A stretch of DNA of 64,000 nt from Planctobacterium marinum (GTDB lineage Bacteria > Pseudomonadota > Gammaproteobacteria > Enterobacterales > Alteromonadaceae). Location: positions 1,087,232-1,151,231 of the forward strand of contig NZ_JAJEWQ010000001.1 in the NCBI RefSeq assembly GCF_020687805.1. Reading direction: 5' to 3'. A program made the translations under genes and the position numbers. Each line of letters starts with the position of its first letter. Position 1 is the first letter of the stretch. Shown one piece after another: positions 17,776-28,074 of the stretch. The notes below the pieces were generated by a model. The model did not search any database. It had not been told where the DNA came from and worked only from the letters and a program-made list of their open reading frames with translations.

Positions 17776-19263
17776 ATGAATTACACATATAGTCAACTTA
17801 AGGGTTTAAACCTTTTACTACTCAACATTACACATGAGGCCGTGCTGGGGTTCAACAGATTCGGAGAAACCGTATTTGCGAATAATGCCGCATCGAGACT
17901 GACGGGTTGGACAGACAAGGAACTGACCGGTAAAAGAGCTCATGACATTGTAGGTTGTGATTGTGATAGTAGAAGCGGCCTTCTAAAGCCAGACGATGTA
18001 ATCAACAAAGTCCTCCAGGACGGTCAGACTCGACGCTATTCGCAATGGACTTTATGGCGAAAAGATGGAACAGACTTTCAGGTACAGTTGTCTTGTACCG
18101 CTTGGCTGGAAGATAAAAAAATCATTGGAGCTCTACTGTTTTTTAGAGATATAAGCGCATCAATAATTCAGGAACAAAAGTTAAATAGTGCATTAATTGA
18201 AATTCAAAGGCTGCGTAATCTTCAAGGAGATCAAATTGATAAGCCCGGTGATTTCGACACAAATGATGGTTGCACTCCTGAGCTTATTGGAGAACATCAC
18301 AAAATTAAACAGGTTTTAAACGAAGTAAAACAAGTAGCAACAACCTGTGCAACGGTCCTTATCCACGGAGAAACCGGAACCGGCAAAGAACTCATTGCCA
18401 GGATGATTCATAGACAAAGCAATCGTTCGAGTCAACCACTCATAAAACTAAACTGCGGGGCAATTCCTAGAAATCTCGTTGAAAGCGAGTTATTTGGACA
18501 TGAAAAGGGGGCGTTTACCGGAGCTTTACATGCTCGTGCTGGCCGATTTGAGATGGCCCACAAAGGGACACTGTTTTTAGACGAAGTTGCCGAGTTACCT
18601 ATGGATACTCAAATAAAGTTATTGCGAGTAATTCAGGAGCAGGAATTTGAGCGTATCGGTGGTAACAAGCCATTAAAGGTAGATGTCAGGATTATTGCCG
18701 CATCACACAAGGATCTGAGTGCATTATGTCGTTCAGGTTTATTTCGCTACGACTTGTACTATCGACTAAATGTTTTTCCTATGTGGATACCTCCTATTCG
18801 AGAGAGAATTTCGGACATCCCTTTAATAATATCTTACACCCTAAAGAAGTTGGAAAATAAGCTCAACAAAACACTAAAAGAGTTAACTCCGGAATCAATG
18901 CATAAAATGCTGGCTTACCCCTGGCCGGGCAATATTAGAGAAATACAAAATGTTTTGGAGCGTGCAGCGATACTTACACTATCTCCGAATATAAAAATTA
19001 ACGACGAGTTTATCGCACCTGAACTGGCCAACAATTCAGGGGTTATTTCTCACCCGAACAAAGTTGTAGATTCAGTCGGAAAAAATAACCTAACCAGCCT
19101 GGCAGAAGTAGAAAAGCAACATATTGAAGAAACTTTAAAAGCCCTAAACGGCAGAATTTCAGGAAAGTTAGGCGCGGCTACAATTCTAAAAATTCACCCT
19201 AATACACTTCGTTCAAAAATGGAAAGGCTCGGCATCAGTACAAGTAACACACCAACAAAATAA
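17776..19263 (+). CDS. PAS-domain sigma-54-dependent transcriptional activator
   Basis: A 495-aa enhancer-binding protein. Residues about 10-135 are a PAS domain ([19 protein letters not shown] and the C-terminal FRDIS end). The AAA+ domain (about 170-400) has Walker A GETGTGKE, the sigma-54 contact loop GAFTGA, Walker [13 protein letters not shown] and the R-finger region. The C-terminus has a Fis-type helix-turn-helix ([23 protein letters not shown]). It lacks a receiver domain, so it is triggered by a ligand or redox state sensed through PAS (Cys55 and Cys57 in VGCDCDS could take part) rather than by phosphorylation. The closest candidate target is the promoter at 15558 in front of the chemoreceptor. 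Confidence 0.93.
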   Translation: MNYTYSQLKGLNLLLLNITHEAVLGFNRFGETVFANNAASRLTGWTDKELTGKRAHDIVGCDCDSRSGLLKPDDVINKVLQDGQTRRYSQWTLWRKDGTDFQVQLSCTAWLEDKKIIGALLFFRDISASIIQEQKLNSALIEIQRLRNLQGDQIDKPGDFDTNDGCTPELIGEHHKIKQVLNEVKQVATTCATVLIHGETGTGKELIARMIHRQSNRSSQPLIKLNCGAIPRNLVESELFGHEKGAFTGALHARAGRFEMAHKGTLFLDEVAELPMDTQIKLLRVIQEQEFERIGGNKPLKVDVRIIAASHKDLSALCRSGLFRYDLYYRLNVFPMWIPPIRERISDIPLIISYTLKKLENKLNKTLKELTPESMHKMLAYPWPGNIREIQNVLERAAILTLSPNIKINDEFIAPELANNSGVISHPNKVVDSVGKNNLTSLAEVEKQHIEETLKALNGRISGKLGAATILKIHPNTLRSKMERLGISTSNTPTK

Positions 19264-19382
19264 ACACATATAGCTATCTTAAATTGAGTTTACCAGCCTT
19301 CAACAGACCACATGAAACTGACTATGTTGAACTATCCAAGGCTGTTTTACATGTTTATAGATTTTGAACACGAGAATAAAAT

Positions 19383-20222
19383 ATGCGAGTTTTAAATGGA
19401 ATAATGGCACAGCATACATTCACCACTAAGATCGAATACCAGGGAAATCTGAGCGGACCAAGGCATTTTGGCAAAACAGGACAACTTCACTTTCTCGAAA
19501 AAGGAAACGTCAGGATACTGATACAAGGTAAACAAGTAATACAAGTAGACCGGCCCGCTATTGTTATTGTGCCAGCAGCTGTACCTCATATGATTGAAAG
19601 CATCGGTGATCTGCCTGTAAAAATGATAAATGCCAGTATTTCATTATCTACGTCACAAGACTCATTTATCTTCGCCGCCTTACCTGACTATTTTTATTTC
19701 CAGTTAAACCCTGAATGTAAAATTTCCTGTACTGCAAAATGGCTCATAGGTGAAATCACTGAGCAGCGCTTTGCCCGACAATCCATGTTGGACAAATTAA
19801 CCGATATTTTCGTGTTGCAAATTTTCAGGTTTGCAATAGAAGAAGGTCTGATTCAACAGCAAATGTTAACAGCCGCACATCATCCCTTACTATCTCGGGT
19901 AATCAAAGAAGTACACCAATTCCCTGCAACAAACTGGAATCTCAATAATATGGCGAAAAAAGCAGCAATGTCACGAACCCGATTTGCAAAAAGCTTTAAA
20001 GAGATTCTCGGCCAAACCCCCAAAGATTACGTTACAGATATCAGACTCGCCAAAGCCCAACAACTATTATTAGCAGACAAATCTTTAAATTTTATCGCCA
20101 GTGAAGTTGGTTATGAACATCCATCGGCCCTCACCCGAATTTTTAAAAAAAAGCTCGGTCAGACACCTCGTCAATGGTTGAAACTCTCACAAAAAATGCA
20201 GTCACAAATCCAACCTCTGTAA
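19383..20222 (+). CDS. AraC-family transcriptional regulator
   Basis: A 279-aa regulator. The N-terminal half (to about 150) is a cupin-like sensing domain (HFGKTGQLHFLEKGNVRILI, PAVIV-type PAIVIVPAAVPHM). The C-terminal 100 residues are the AraC double helix-turn-helix with MAKKAAMSRTRFAKSFKEILG and IASEVGYEHPSALTRIFKKKLGQTPRQW. It probably responds to a small molecule. It is the last plus-strand gene of the signalling block and converges with the diguanylate cyclase gene. The start could also be Met8. Confidence 0.88.
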   Translation: MRVLNGIMAQHTFTTKIEYQGNLSGPRHFGKTGQLHFLEKGNVRILIQGKQVIQVDRPAIVIVPAAVPHMIESIGDLPVKMINASISLSTSQDSFIFAALPDYFYFQLNPECKISCTAKWLIGEITEQRFARQSMLDKLTDIFVLQIFRFAIEEGLIQQQMLTAAHHPLLSRVIKEVHQFPATNWNLNNMAKKAAMSRTRFAKSFKEILGQTPKDYVTDIRLAKAQQLLLADKSLNFIASEVGYEHPSALTRIFKKKLGQTPRQWLKLSQKMQSQIQPL

Positions 20223-20305
20223 TTAGTTTTGGTTCGGAGCATTGGTATCGCTGAACTGAAAACGTTTACTACAAACGCCGGGCCCCAATAGTAACAGCAA
20301 ATTAT

Positions 20306-23300
20306 TCAGGCATTAAAAGGAGTTACCTTTGCTTCAACCTGCCCCCTAGAAATTGCATTTTCTAAACTGATTTTTTCAAAGTTAGAAATTCCCGATTGCA
20401 ACAGTGCATCTCGACACAAATAAGAAAAACTATTTCTTCCATGATGTTTGGCTCTATACAAAGCAACATCCGCCAGATTAAATAAACTATTCAGACAGGG
20501 TACCATTTCGCAATCAACAGGTACTGTGCCATGCCCAACTCCAAATGAACAAGTTATTGAATTATTGCCATTTTTTGAAATTTTACTGAACTCAATTTTA
20601 AGAAGCCCATTTATTTTATAAATCAAATCCGTTAGTTGTGTTTGTGATGCTTTTTCAACCAAAACCAAAAACTCTTCACCTCCCCATCTAAATCCATGCA
20701 CATCCGAAGAACTAACAGCTCTGAGCACCTTACCGACGACTTCAAGAACCTGATCGCCTGTATCATGCCCAAGTTCGTCATTTATTTTTTTAAAGTAATC
20801 AATATCAATTAATATTAACCCTAATGAAGCTAAACTAGTGTCCCCTTCCCTTTGCTCAAGGGTGTTAAACAATCTGGCTTTTTCACTTGTCAGAAATTTA
20901 AAATAGCGCCTATTGTAAAGACCTGTTAAATAGTCAGTTCTACTTTCTCGTTCAAGTTCATCTTTTATTGCCTGCAGTGATTTTATTGCGTCTGACAGAC
21001 TTGAAGTTTTCTTTTTGACCTCTAACTCTAATTTCTTTTGGTTGACTAATAGTTCAGTTTCCTTTCGCTTTCTTAAATACTCAATTATCAGAAGTAATAA
21101 AACAAAAACCAGTGAATAACCAAAATATGCCAACGAACTTTTCCAAAAAACAGGAGGTACTTCTAAAACAATGGTTAATTCATTTTCAATATTTTTTCCA
21201 TAGCCATCTCGACCTTTAATACGGATTCGATGAATACCCTCTTTAAGGGGAGAAATACTTAATGTACCATTGGCCATTTTCCTCCAATTATTAGGCATCT
21301 CATCGTCGCTCATCCAGTTATAATAATACTCCTGGTTCCGCGGGTAGGCGTAATCATCTATATAAAATCTGATTTCAATGGCGGCGCCATTCTCGACCAA
21401 ATAATGATTGTTCCCAGATAATTTTGTTGGTTTTAAATTTAACTGGCTGACAATATCTGTAACGCTATCTACATGTATTTTTGCTGTACTCGCTTCTACT
21501 TCACCGAGGTAATTGTCAATATTGACCTGATTAAAACCATTACCGCCACCAAAATATAACTTTTCATCGATTGTACTTTTAAAGTATGAACCACTATTAA
21601 AATCAGCACCCTGCAAGCCATCTTGTTTTTTAAAATTAACAACTTTGCCTTGTCTTAAATTGATAGCGGAAAGACCTTTTGAATGGCTTAACCAGAGCAA
21701 ATTATCTTTACCACCACGCAAGCTTCCATAAACAGAGTCAGACACCAGTGGGGAAGTGCGAACATTAAACAATTTTTTTTCTATCTGACGCCTTGAGGCA
21801 TCCAGTTCAACAATATAAACACCGTTATCTTGTGTCGAAATGGCGTATGTATCCATTCTGCCCAGCTTGGTAATACCCATTACTCGTTCAATACCCAATC
21901 TGGAAAAATTGACTTTGTCAGAGAAATAATCCTTGTCAGTTTTCAGACTGACGGACTCTGCACTTCCATCGTACAAACCCAACAACAAACCGCCATTATT
22001 CATTGGCGCAAAACTGGTTATATAATTTGAACTGATTGTTTGCGAAGAATGCCCGGTTGCTGCAATTTGAAGCAAAACACCTGATTCAACCTGATACTGG
22101 TAAAGCCCGCCACCAAAAGTCGTAAAAAGTATGGAACTGTAATCCAGGGACTTAATGGCACTAACGGAGTCACTCTGCAATACATTGTTATTACTTTTAT
22201 TTATAACAAGATCAAGCAATCCATTTCTGTTAAACCGCAATATGCCGCTGGCATAAGTACCAACCCAAAGATTGTTTAGTGCATCAATATGTAATTCTAC
22301 AACGTGTTTATTTTTCAGATTTTCCATTGGCATATTTTTTTGCGAAAAAATTCCATTGTTCCAGGTACCAATAATCAGTCCCCAATGTTCCGATTCAGCA
22401 AAAGCAGTAACAACACCACCTAATTCAATGTTTCCATCTGTCAGCTTAAAGTGGTTGAATAAAGAAAGGTCCCCCCAATACTGTTTAACACCAGAATTTG
22501 TGCCAAACCAAATAACATTGGAGTTATCAGTTAATCCTGACTGAATGAGAAAAGGTGTTGGTTTTTCAATGATTTTTTGCAGTTCCTTACTTCCACTTTC
22601 GAAAATACAAATATGAGACGAGGTCGTCACCCAATAAAAATCTCGTCTCTTGAAAACCCCATTAACTGTTCCGGCACAATTTAATATCTCGGTAGCTTCA
22701 ATCTCCGAATATGGTTTTTCACTTCTGGAGTAAAGAATGGCTTTGTTTTTTCCGCCAAGTACTAACTGTTCTCCAATTAAATTAATTGTTCTCACCCCTG
22801 ATACAGAATCACTGCCACGTAAATTAACTGGCTGAAATATATCGATTTTTTTATTGTAAAAGTACAGTGTATTTTCACCCGCAGCCCAGACTTCGTCATT
22901 GGCAACTGTCATTGTCAGCATACTCGTATCTTCAAGATAACGATTGATTTTAGTAGCCGTATCTCCGGAGTATTTTATAATTCCGTGATTTCTGGTCAGG
23001 ATCCATATATTCCCGTCTCCATCAATCCCAGATTTTCTGATATCGATATCTTCTATCCGATTTAGGCTTAGCAGCGGTTCAAAAGCAGCTTTTTGACTAT
23101 CAAATTTATCAACGCCTTCTCTATGTGTGACTAAAATGTCACCACTTTTTGATTCCATTATTTCAACAATATAATTATCACTGAGCCTCGATTTGCCATC
23201 ATTTGTCAGAAAATTCTCTATTGAGAGACCGTTGTACCTTGAAAGTCCGTCCTGCGTGCCAAACCACATATGACCTTTTGAATCACGATAAATGGTCTCA

Positions 23301-23512
23301 ATGGACAAATGAGCTAATCGGTCATTTAAGTGAAACTCATTCAGATCAATAGTCATTCTAAATTTGAAATTTTCATTTGCAGACACCTGAAAACCGAACG
23401 AGAGTGTTAAAAACACCAAGAGTCGCAAGAGCAATTGTGAAGCTAAAACTAGAAATGTTTTGAACACATTTGAAGATTTAGTGAGAGCTATAGACGTACA
23501 AATTTTTGACAT
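20306..23512 (-). CDS. Beta-propeller (Reg_prop)/Y_Y_Y sensor diguanylate cyclase
   Basis: A 1068-aa membrane sensor if the first ATG (23512) is used; a TTG at 23563 would add 17 residues, and neither has a good ribosome site. After a signal anchor come two seven-bladed propeller units built from Reg_prop repeats (for example GHMWFGTQDGLSRYNG, NNLWVGTYASGILRFNRNG, NLLWLSHSKGLSAINL), a Y_Y_Y immunoglobulin-like domain (YYYNWMSDDEMPNNW), one transmembrane helix (YFGYSLVFVLLLLIIEYL), a coiled coil and a GGDEF domain with an intact GGEEF near residue 944. It should make cyclic di-GMP in response to a periplasmic cue. No inhibitory RxxD site was seen at the usual spacing. The binding protein gene just upstream (23579) ends 66 nt before and may supply the ligand. 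Confidence 0.9.
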   Translation of the reverse strand: MSKICTSIALTKSSNVFKTFLVLASQLLLRLLVFLTLSFGFQVSANENFKFRMTIDLNEFHLNDRLAHLSIETIYRDSKGHMWFGTQDGLSRYNGLSIENFLTNDGKSRLSDNYIVEIMESKSGDILVTHREGVDKFDSQKAAFEPLLSLNRIEDIDIRKSGIDGDGNIWILTRNHGIIKYSGDTATKINRYLEDTSMLTMTVANDEVWAAGENTLYFYNKKIDIFQPVNLRGSDSVSGVRTINLIGEQLVLGGKNKAILYSRSEKPYSEIEATEILNCAGTVNGVFKRRDFYWVTTSSHICIFESGSKELQKIIEKPTPFLIQSGLTDNSNVIWFGTNSGVKQYWGDLSLFNHFKLTDGNIELGGVVTAFAESEHWGLIIGTWNNGIFSQKNMPMENLKNKHVVELHIDALNNLWVGTYASGILRFNRNGLLDLVINKSNNNVLQSDSVSAIKSLDYSSILFTTFGGGLYQYQVESGVLLQIAATGHSSQTISSNYITSFAPMNNGGLLLGLYDGSAESVSLKTDKDYFSDKVNFSRLGIERVMGITKLGRMDTYAISTQDNGVYIVELDASRRQIEKKLFNVRTSPLVSDSVYGSLRGGKDNLLWLSHSKGLSAINLRQGKVVNFKKQDGLQGADFNSGSYFKSTIDEKLYFGGGNGFNQVNIDNYLGEVEASTAKIHVDSVTDIVSQLNLKPTKLSGNNHYLVENGAAIEIRFYIDDYAYPRNQEYYYNWMSDDEMPNNWRKMANGTLSISPLKEGIHRIRIKGRDGYGKNIENELTIVLEVPPVFWKSSLAYFGYSLVFVLLLLIIEYLRKRKETELLVNQKKLELEVKKKTSSLSDAIKSLQAIKDELERESRTDYLTGLYNRRYFKFLTSEKARLFNTLEQREGDTSLASLGLILIDIDYFKKINDELGHDTGDQVLEVVGKVLRAVSSSDVHGFRWGGEEFLVLVEKASQTQLTDLIYKINGLLKIEFSKISKNGNNSITCSFGVGHGTVPVDCEMVPCLNSLFNLADVALYRAKHHGRNSFSYLCRDALLQSGISNFEKISLENAISRGQVEAKVTPFNA

Positions 23513-23578
23513 TAACTTATATTTTTCACACCTTAGAACAAATAAAAAACTGTCGGCTTTCAACCTGTCACGCTCAGA

Positions 23579-24307
23579 TCAGAAATCTAAAAACTGAATG
23601 AATAACTCTTCTATTTTTTCTGAGGACTTAAATTCAGCCAATTGTAAATTGAAGTTATTGATGATTATTCTGTAATGAGGTGATTGCGTGCTAATTGCAA
23701 ATCTGACAGGTTTTAACGCAATATTTTCTGCAATTTTAAATTGATCAACATATGAACATTTGTGAACCAAACTAAAAAACGACAATTCTTCAGCCACAGC
23801 CCCGTCAATTCTGCCCATATTTAACAAAGAATATAGTATGTCATCTGTACCAACTAATACCTTATTTGGTATGAAATAAGAAGTTGGAGATCCTCTAACC
23901 CCACCAAGTAGTAAATTACTTCCTTTCATAAAATCACGAACGACAATATTGGATGTCGCTTTGGTTATCAAACTCAAACTCGCATTGTAGATAACGTCTG
24001 AATACCAAAGATTTGCATCTTTGTGTTCAATAAACGGTAACGCTGTTAAAAAGCCGTCAATTTCACCGGATAATATCAACCTTTCAGCCCGGCCCCGAGG
24101 TAGAGGAATAATAGCCAGATCAGTAATACCAACATTTTCCAAAATGCCGCGCATTATTTCTACATCTATCCCCGTCACCGCGTTGTTGTGTTGAAAAATA
24201 ACGTACGGTTCAATATTTTCTGCAGTGGCCAGAGTTAACTTGTCACCTAAACAAGGAAGTACCGCAAAGTAACCAAATAGAAACACCGAATACCAGCAAT
24301 GATTCAT
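23579..24307 (-). CDS. Periplasmic solute-binding protein, family 3-like, without transporter
   Basis: A 242-aa protein with a signal peptide (VFLFGYFAVLPCLG) and an SBP family 3 fold: ATAENIEPYVIFQHNNAVTGIDVEIMRGILENVG is the classic first lobe, and GEIDGFLTALPF the hinge region. AAAGGACG stands before the ATG. There is no ABC permease nearby; the gene is followed directly by the propeller-type diguanylate cyclase, so it may pass ligand information to that sensor rather than feed a transporter. That role is inference. Confidence 0.8.
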   Translation of the reverse strand: MNHCWYSVFLFGYFAVLPCLGDKLTLATAENIEPYVIFQHNNAVTGIDVEIMRGILENVGITDLAIIPLPRGRAERLILSGEIDGFLTALPFIEHKDANLWYSDVIYNASLSLITKATSNIVVRDFMKGSNLLLGGVRGSPTSYFIPNKVLVGTDDILYSLLNMGRIDGAVAEELSFFSLVHKCSYVDQFKIAENIALKPVRFAISTQSPHYRIIINNFNLQLAEFKSSEKIEELFIQFLDF

Positions 24308-24362
24308 CGTCCTTTAGTGCCATTTCTGTCTTTGACACCACTCCATTGCAACTGAAAATGTA

Positions 24363-24383
24363 AAAGGGGCAAAAGCCCCTGAA
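24363..24383 (-). terminator. Terminator or attenuator after the PBP-like gene
   Basis: On the minus strand AGGGGC-TTTT-GCCCCT followed by TTTAC. It separates the chemoreceptor-porin-PBP unit from the binding protein and diguanylate cyclase downstream. Confidence 0.7.
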
Positions 24384-24393
24384 ACAACGAAGT

Positions 24394-24807
24394 TTAAAAT
24401 GTAGAAATAACCCTTAAATCCCCTACAGCAGCATCACTTACGAAGCCAATATAAGCGGGATTACCCTTTATTTTTTGTAATATTGCCTGCTCATCCGTTA
24501 GTACTTCAGGGGGTTCGCCTTGCCCGGTAAAAACCAGTTTTGCCCAATAAGATTTCAGTTGTGCCGGTGACTTACCCAGAACATCAGCAACAAACTTATC
24601 AGTAGTAGGGTTTGACTCCGGCAACGAAATCGGGACTGCCGCCCCCCCTCCAGGAAACTCGCTTTGTTTTCCGAGGAAGATTCGCACAATATCATCTTTT
24701 GATAGCGCACTACTGTTAGACGGGTGCACAACAATACTGACTGAATTTGCAAACAATGGCAGCAACAAACACGATAAAAAAACAGCCTGGCTTAATACTT
24801 TTTTCAT
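24394..24807 (-). CDS. Small PBP-like (phosphate-binding-protein-like) periplasmic protein
   Basis: A 137-aa secreted protein with signal peptide VLSQAVFLSCLLLPLFANS. The mature part resembles one lobe of PstS-like binding proteins: LSKDDIVRIFLGKQSEFPGG, FVADVLGKSPAQLKSYWAKLVFTGQG and a GNPAYIGFV end, which are hallmarks of the short PBP-like proteins often encoded beside porins. It starts 11 nt after the porin gene, so the two are co-transcribed. It is too short for a full two-lobed phosphate-binding protein; what it binds is unknown. Confidence 0.78.
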   Translation of the reverse strand: MKKVLSQAVFLSCLLLPLFANSVSIVVHPSNSSALSKDDIVRIFLGKQSEFPGGGAAVPISLPESNPTTDKFVADVLGKSPAQLKSYWAKLVFTGQGEPPEVLTDEQAILQKIKGNPAYIGFVSDAAVGDLRVISTF

Positions 24808-24818
24808 TATTCCGATTC

Positions 24819-26036
24819 CTAAAAGACGATATCAACACCTAAAGTAACTACATCAAATTCTCCCTTTTCCCCTAGAGGTAAAGTCAACGGTCTGTCATCG
24901 TCACCAAAGAAGTAGTCAAATTTTAAGGCTGCGTTCGGATGGAAATCGTAACGCATACCTACCCCATAGCCATCAATCAAACCTCCACCGGTAGCTATAT
25001 GTAAAGCTTGCGCTGCGCCTTCTAAAATGGGATGACCAAGAAAGTCAAAACTTTCCAGCTCCAAATCCCGGTCCAGCTTCTCTTTTCTGACAGTAAGCAA
25101 AAGGTCGTTAAACCGATAACCTAAAGATAAATACCATCCATCCACATCGGGAAATGCAGTGTCATCCAAAGTAACCTGAGTGCGTTCATAGGACACTAAA
25201 ACATCCTGATAACTCCAGTTAAAGCCAGCATAAGCGTAAATACCGTCTTTATCGGCGTAACTTAACAAGTTGACTAACTGTTGACCCTGAGCTTCTGTAG
25301 CGCCATTAGCAATGGCGGCTGCAGCAGCTCCCTGCCCTACGCCATTTTGCAATTCAATTAAACCGCCTTCGTCGTCAAAGGTAAGCGACATAACACCCGA
25401 AAATAGCGACCAATTGTCTTTAGAGACTTCCGCCCTAAACGACAATAAACTATCGAAAGAGGCAGAAAGCTCACTACCAGTTGCACCAATAAAAATATCG
25501 CCATCCCAGGTACCATACAGGGTTTTTGTTTTAAGCAAAAAATCGCCTATAAGATGCTGCGTATCCAGGGAAATACCTTCGACTACATTAAACTCATAGC
25601 CAAAATATACTGACTTAGGCAGGCGGCCATAATCATGTGCATAGCCCACCAACTCATATTCGGATTGGTAGAATATGGGGTTGGCCATACGACCTGCATT
25701 AATAGTAAAATTATCATTCAGCTTGTAAGACAAGTAAGCCCAACGGGCCTCCAAATCAAAATCGTTTCGGCCTTCAGCAACCATTTGAATAGTTGCTGTT
25801 AAACCGTCAGCTAAATCAGCGCGTGCCTGTAACCCAAATACTGAATCGTTTTTAAACGTAAATTCATTGTCATCTGGTAACTGATTAATAGGTACTACGA
25901 TATTGTCGTATGAGGCATACGATGCCTTCACAGATGCAAATCCATTCCATTGAATTTCAGCAAAAACGGTTGAAGAGGCAAAACTACCTGCTATCAGCAA
26001 GCCCGTTTTTAGCATGCCAGTGTTGTACTGCTTCAT
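24819..26036 (-). CDS. Outer-membrane porin
   Basis: A 405-aa protein with signal peptide (TGLLIAGSFASSTVFA) and a beta-barrel of alternating polar and aromatic strands, starting IQWNGFASVKASYASYDN and ending VVTLGVDIVF with the terminal Phe recognised by the BAM machinery. NAGRMANPIFYQSEYELVGYAHDYGR is typical of gammaproteobacterial general porins found next to short PBP-like genes. It lies between a chemoreceptor (21 nt upstream) and the PBP-like gene. It should let small solutes through the outer membrane; specificity unknown. Confidence 0.85.
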   Translation of the reverse strand: MKQYNTGMLKTGLLIAGSFASSTVFAEIQWNGFASVKASYASYDNIVVPINQLPDDNEFTFKNDSVFGLQARADLADGLTATIQMVAEGRNDFDLEARWAYLSYKLNDNFTINAGRMANPIFYQSEYELVGYAHDYGRLPKSVYFGYEFNVVEGISLDTQHLIGDFLLKTKTLYGTWDGDIFIGATGSELSASFDSLLSFRAEVSKDNWSLFSGVMSLTFDDEGGLIELQNGVGQGAAAAAIANGATEAQGQQLVNLLSYADKDGIYAYAGFNWSYQDVLVSYERTQVTLDDTAFPDVDGWYLSLGYRFNDLLLTVRKEKLDRDLELESFDFLGHPILEGAAQALHIATGGGLIDGYGVGMRYDFHPNAALKFDYFFGDDDRPLTLPLGEKGEFDVVTLGVDIVF

Positions 26037-26057
26037 TTTTTATTTTCTCTTATTGTG

Positions 26058-27686
26058 TTAAACGTTAAATTCGTCAGTTATCTGTGTAAGTTCATTTGCC
26101 ATCTCAACTAAATGAGCACTGACAGAGGCCAGTTCGCCAGACGCTTTTTCATTTTCCAGAGCTGAAGTAATCACCTTTTCAACTGTGCCGGTAAATGTGC
26201 GAATTAACTCAACCTGATTACTTGTTGCTTCCGCGTTGTCTTCAGACAGTTCCCTGATACGATTGATATCAAGAGCGATTTGAGTAAGCGCTTCGTTTGC
26301 AACTTCGATTTGTTCAAAACTGCTTTCAGCCTGACCTCTTGAACCTGACAATGCCGTAGACACCCTTTTTGCACCGGATTGCAATGTTTCGATGGTATCC
26401 TGAATGTCAGTGGCTGATTCCTGTGTTCGGGTTGCAAGCATGCGCACCTCATCTGCAACAACCGCAAACCCGCGTCCTTGCTCTCCCGCCCTGGCAGCTT
26501 CTATAGCCGCATTTAATGCTAATAGATTAGTTTGAGAGGCAATGTTTTGAATTACTTCTAAGACTGAGGTTACATGAGCGACATCTTTTAGGAGTTCATC
26601 CATATCCGTGACCGCCTGTTCAGCGGCCCCTTTCAACAACCCTATTGATTCAACGGTTTGAGAAAACATCTTCTTACCCGCTTCAGTGTTGTCATAGGCA
26701 GAAACAGATATGGCTTTAGCTTTATGAGAATTGTCAGCAATTAAATCTGTATCACAAGTAATTGAGTTAATTGCGGTTTCTGCACTTTTTGCATTTTGTG
26801 ATTGCAAACCAGAAATCGTACTGGTTTCTTCAGCAGCCGAACTAACATTGAAAGCATGTGTAGAAAGCGGGCTGGAAAGTTCAACAACTCTTTTAAATGT
26901 ACTATTCAGCTTTTCAATAAAAGCATTGAATGCAAAAGACAGAGCAGCAATCTCCCGGGTACCAGTGCTTTCCAATCTGACAGTCAGATCACCAGTACCA
27001 TTAGAAAAACTTCTCAATGAATTTGTAACACGCAGGAGGGAATCTGAAACACCGCGCTGAACAGGAATTGATATTCCAATAGACAAACAAATACTAACCA
27101 ACCCCAACACAACGCCTTGTGAGATTACTTTTTCACTTTTTGAACGCGCTAATTGGATATTTGCAGTAAGATTTTGATTTATTTCGTTGCGATAACTCGC
27201 ATATTCCGTCTTGAGCGTCTCTAACAGCTCATTCATTTTCGCTCTATCCTGACCTGTCGGGATATAACCTGAATCTGAACTATCAATCAACGCCATCACC
27301 AGGCGTTTCGACAACGCAAAATAGTTTTCAAGAGCGTTTACCTGGCGTGAAAGAAATTCACTTCTTTCCAAATCCAAAGAGATCAAACTGTTGTTGACTT
27401 CTGATAACTCACTATAAAAAGCCTCAGCTGTAGCAACAGCATCTGAATCTGCAGTGATAGCTGCTGAAACAAAGCTTTCAGAAACACTTTTAAGTAAAGC
27501 TACTCGCTTTTCTGCCAATTGAAGTTTCGGATAATCATTTGATTCCAATGAACTCAATAATGCGCTGGAAGCTAAGCCATTAACTGTCACGCTGATCAAA
27601 AAAATCAAAAAACATATCACTCCAACAGTAGGAATAATATAAATACGTGCGGCAATACTATTGATTGTAAACTTTGGCTTGGCCAT
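26058..27686 (-). CDS. Methyl-accepting chemotaxis protein
   Basis: A 542-aa chemoreceptor; the ATG at 27686 was chosen because AGGAACG lies 9 nt before it, removing 29 unlikely residues of the longest ORF. Architecture: TM1 ([19 protein letters not shown]), a periplasmic helical domain of about 145 residues, TM2 ([19 protein letters not shown]), a HAMP region, and the signalling domain with [20 protein letters not shown] and [17 protein letters not shown]. It heads a minus-strand series with porin and PBP-like genes. That coupling suggests that the receptor senses a solute entering through that porin. Confidence 0.9.
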   Translation of the reverse strand: MAKPKFTINSIAARIYIIPTVGVICFLIFLISVTVNGLASSALLSSLESNDYPKLQLAEKRVALLKSVSESFVSAAITADSDAVATAEAFYSELSEVNNSLISLDLERSEFLSRQVNALENYFALSKRLVMALIDSSDSGYIPTGQDRAKMNELLETLKTEYASYRNEINQNLTANIQLARSKSEKVISQGVVLGLVSICLSIGISIPVQRGVSDSLLRVTNSLRSFSNGTGDLTVRLESTGTREIAALSFAFNAFIEKLNSTFKRVVELSSPLSTHAFNVSSAAEETSTISGLQSQNAKSAETAINSITCDTDLIADNSHKAKAISVSAYDNTEAGKKMFSQTVESIGLLKGAAEQAVTDMDELLKDVAHVTSVLEVIQNIASQTNLLALNAAIEAARAGEQGRGFAVVADEVRMLATRTQESATDIQDTIETLQSGAKRVSTALSGSRGQAESSFEQIEVANEALTQIALDINRIRELSEDNAEATSNQVELIRTFTGTVEKVITSALENEKASGELASVSAHLVEMANELTQITDEFNV

Positions 27687-28074
27687 TTGATTTTCGTTCC
27701 TGAAATTGTCCCGGGAAAGGTAACAATCTTGAGGCACACCTAAAATCACAGATAGTTCAGAAAACATAGCCAAAAGTTCAAATTAAAGTAAAAGTTAAAA
27801 ATCCCCCTTAAATTCGGTAACAATACAAACCAAAGTGCAATTTTTTACACTCATAATAATTTGAATTCAACTCAAGGAATAACGAACCAATACTAGAATT
27901 TTAAAAATTGTGATCGTTGCAACATAAATAAGATATCAACAATTTTAACTGTTAATATTTATGCAATAAAAAACAACGCCAAATGCGAATAAGTTAGGTA
28001 GGAAAATAAATCCAGGAACAGATAAGATGGGCTCAATTTGAATTTAAGCTTAATTCAGGCCAATATTGAGCTTA
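27687..28074. other. Gene-free AT-rich stretch with a long inverted repeat
   Basis: 388 bp between the AraC gene and the chemoreceptor. It contains a two-part hairpin at 28031-28071 (GCTCAAT...ATTGAGC with an inner TGAATT...AATTCA) just beyond the AraC stop codon; no T-run follows. The promoter of the chemoreceptor must be here but no convincing hexamers were picked out. Confidence 0.5.

Noticed and set aside
24990-25000. CCACCGGTAGC inside the porin gene resembles the pectin operator
   Set aside because: It is in the middle of a coding region, lacks the outer TGC/GCA symmetry and is not near a promoter.
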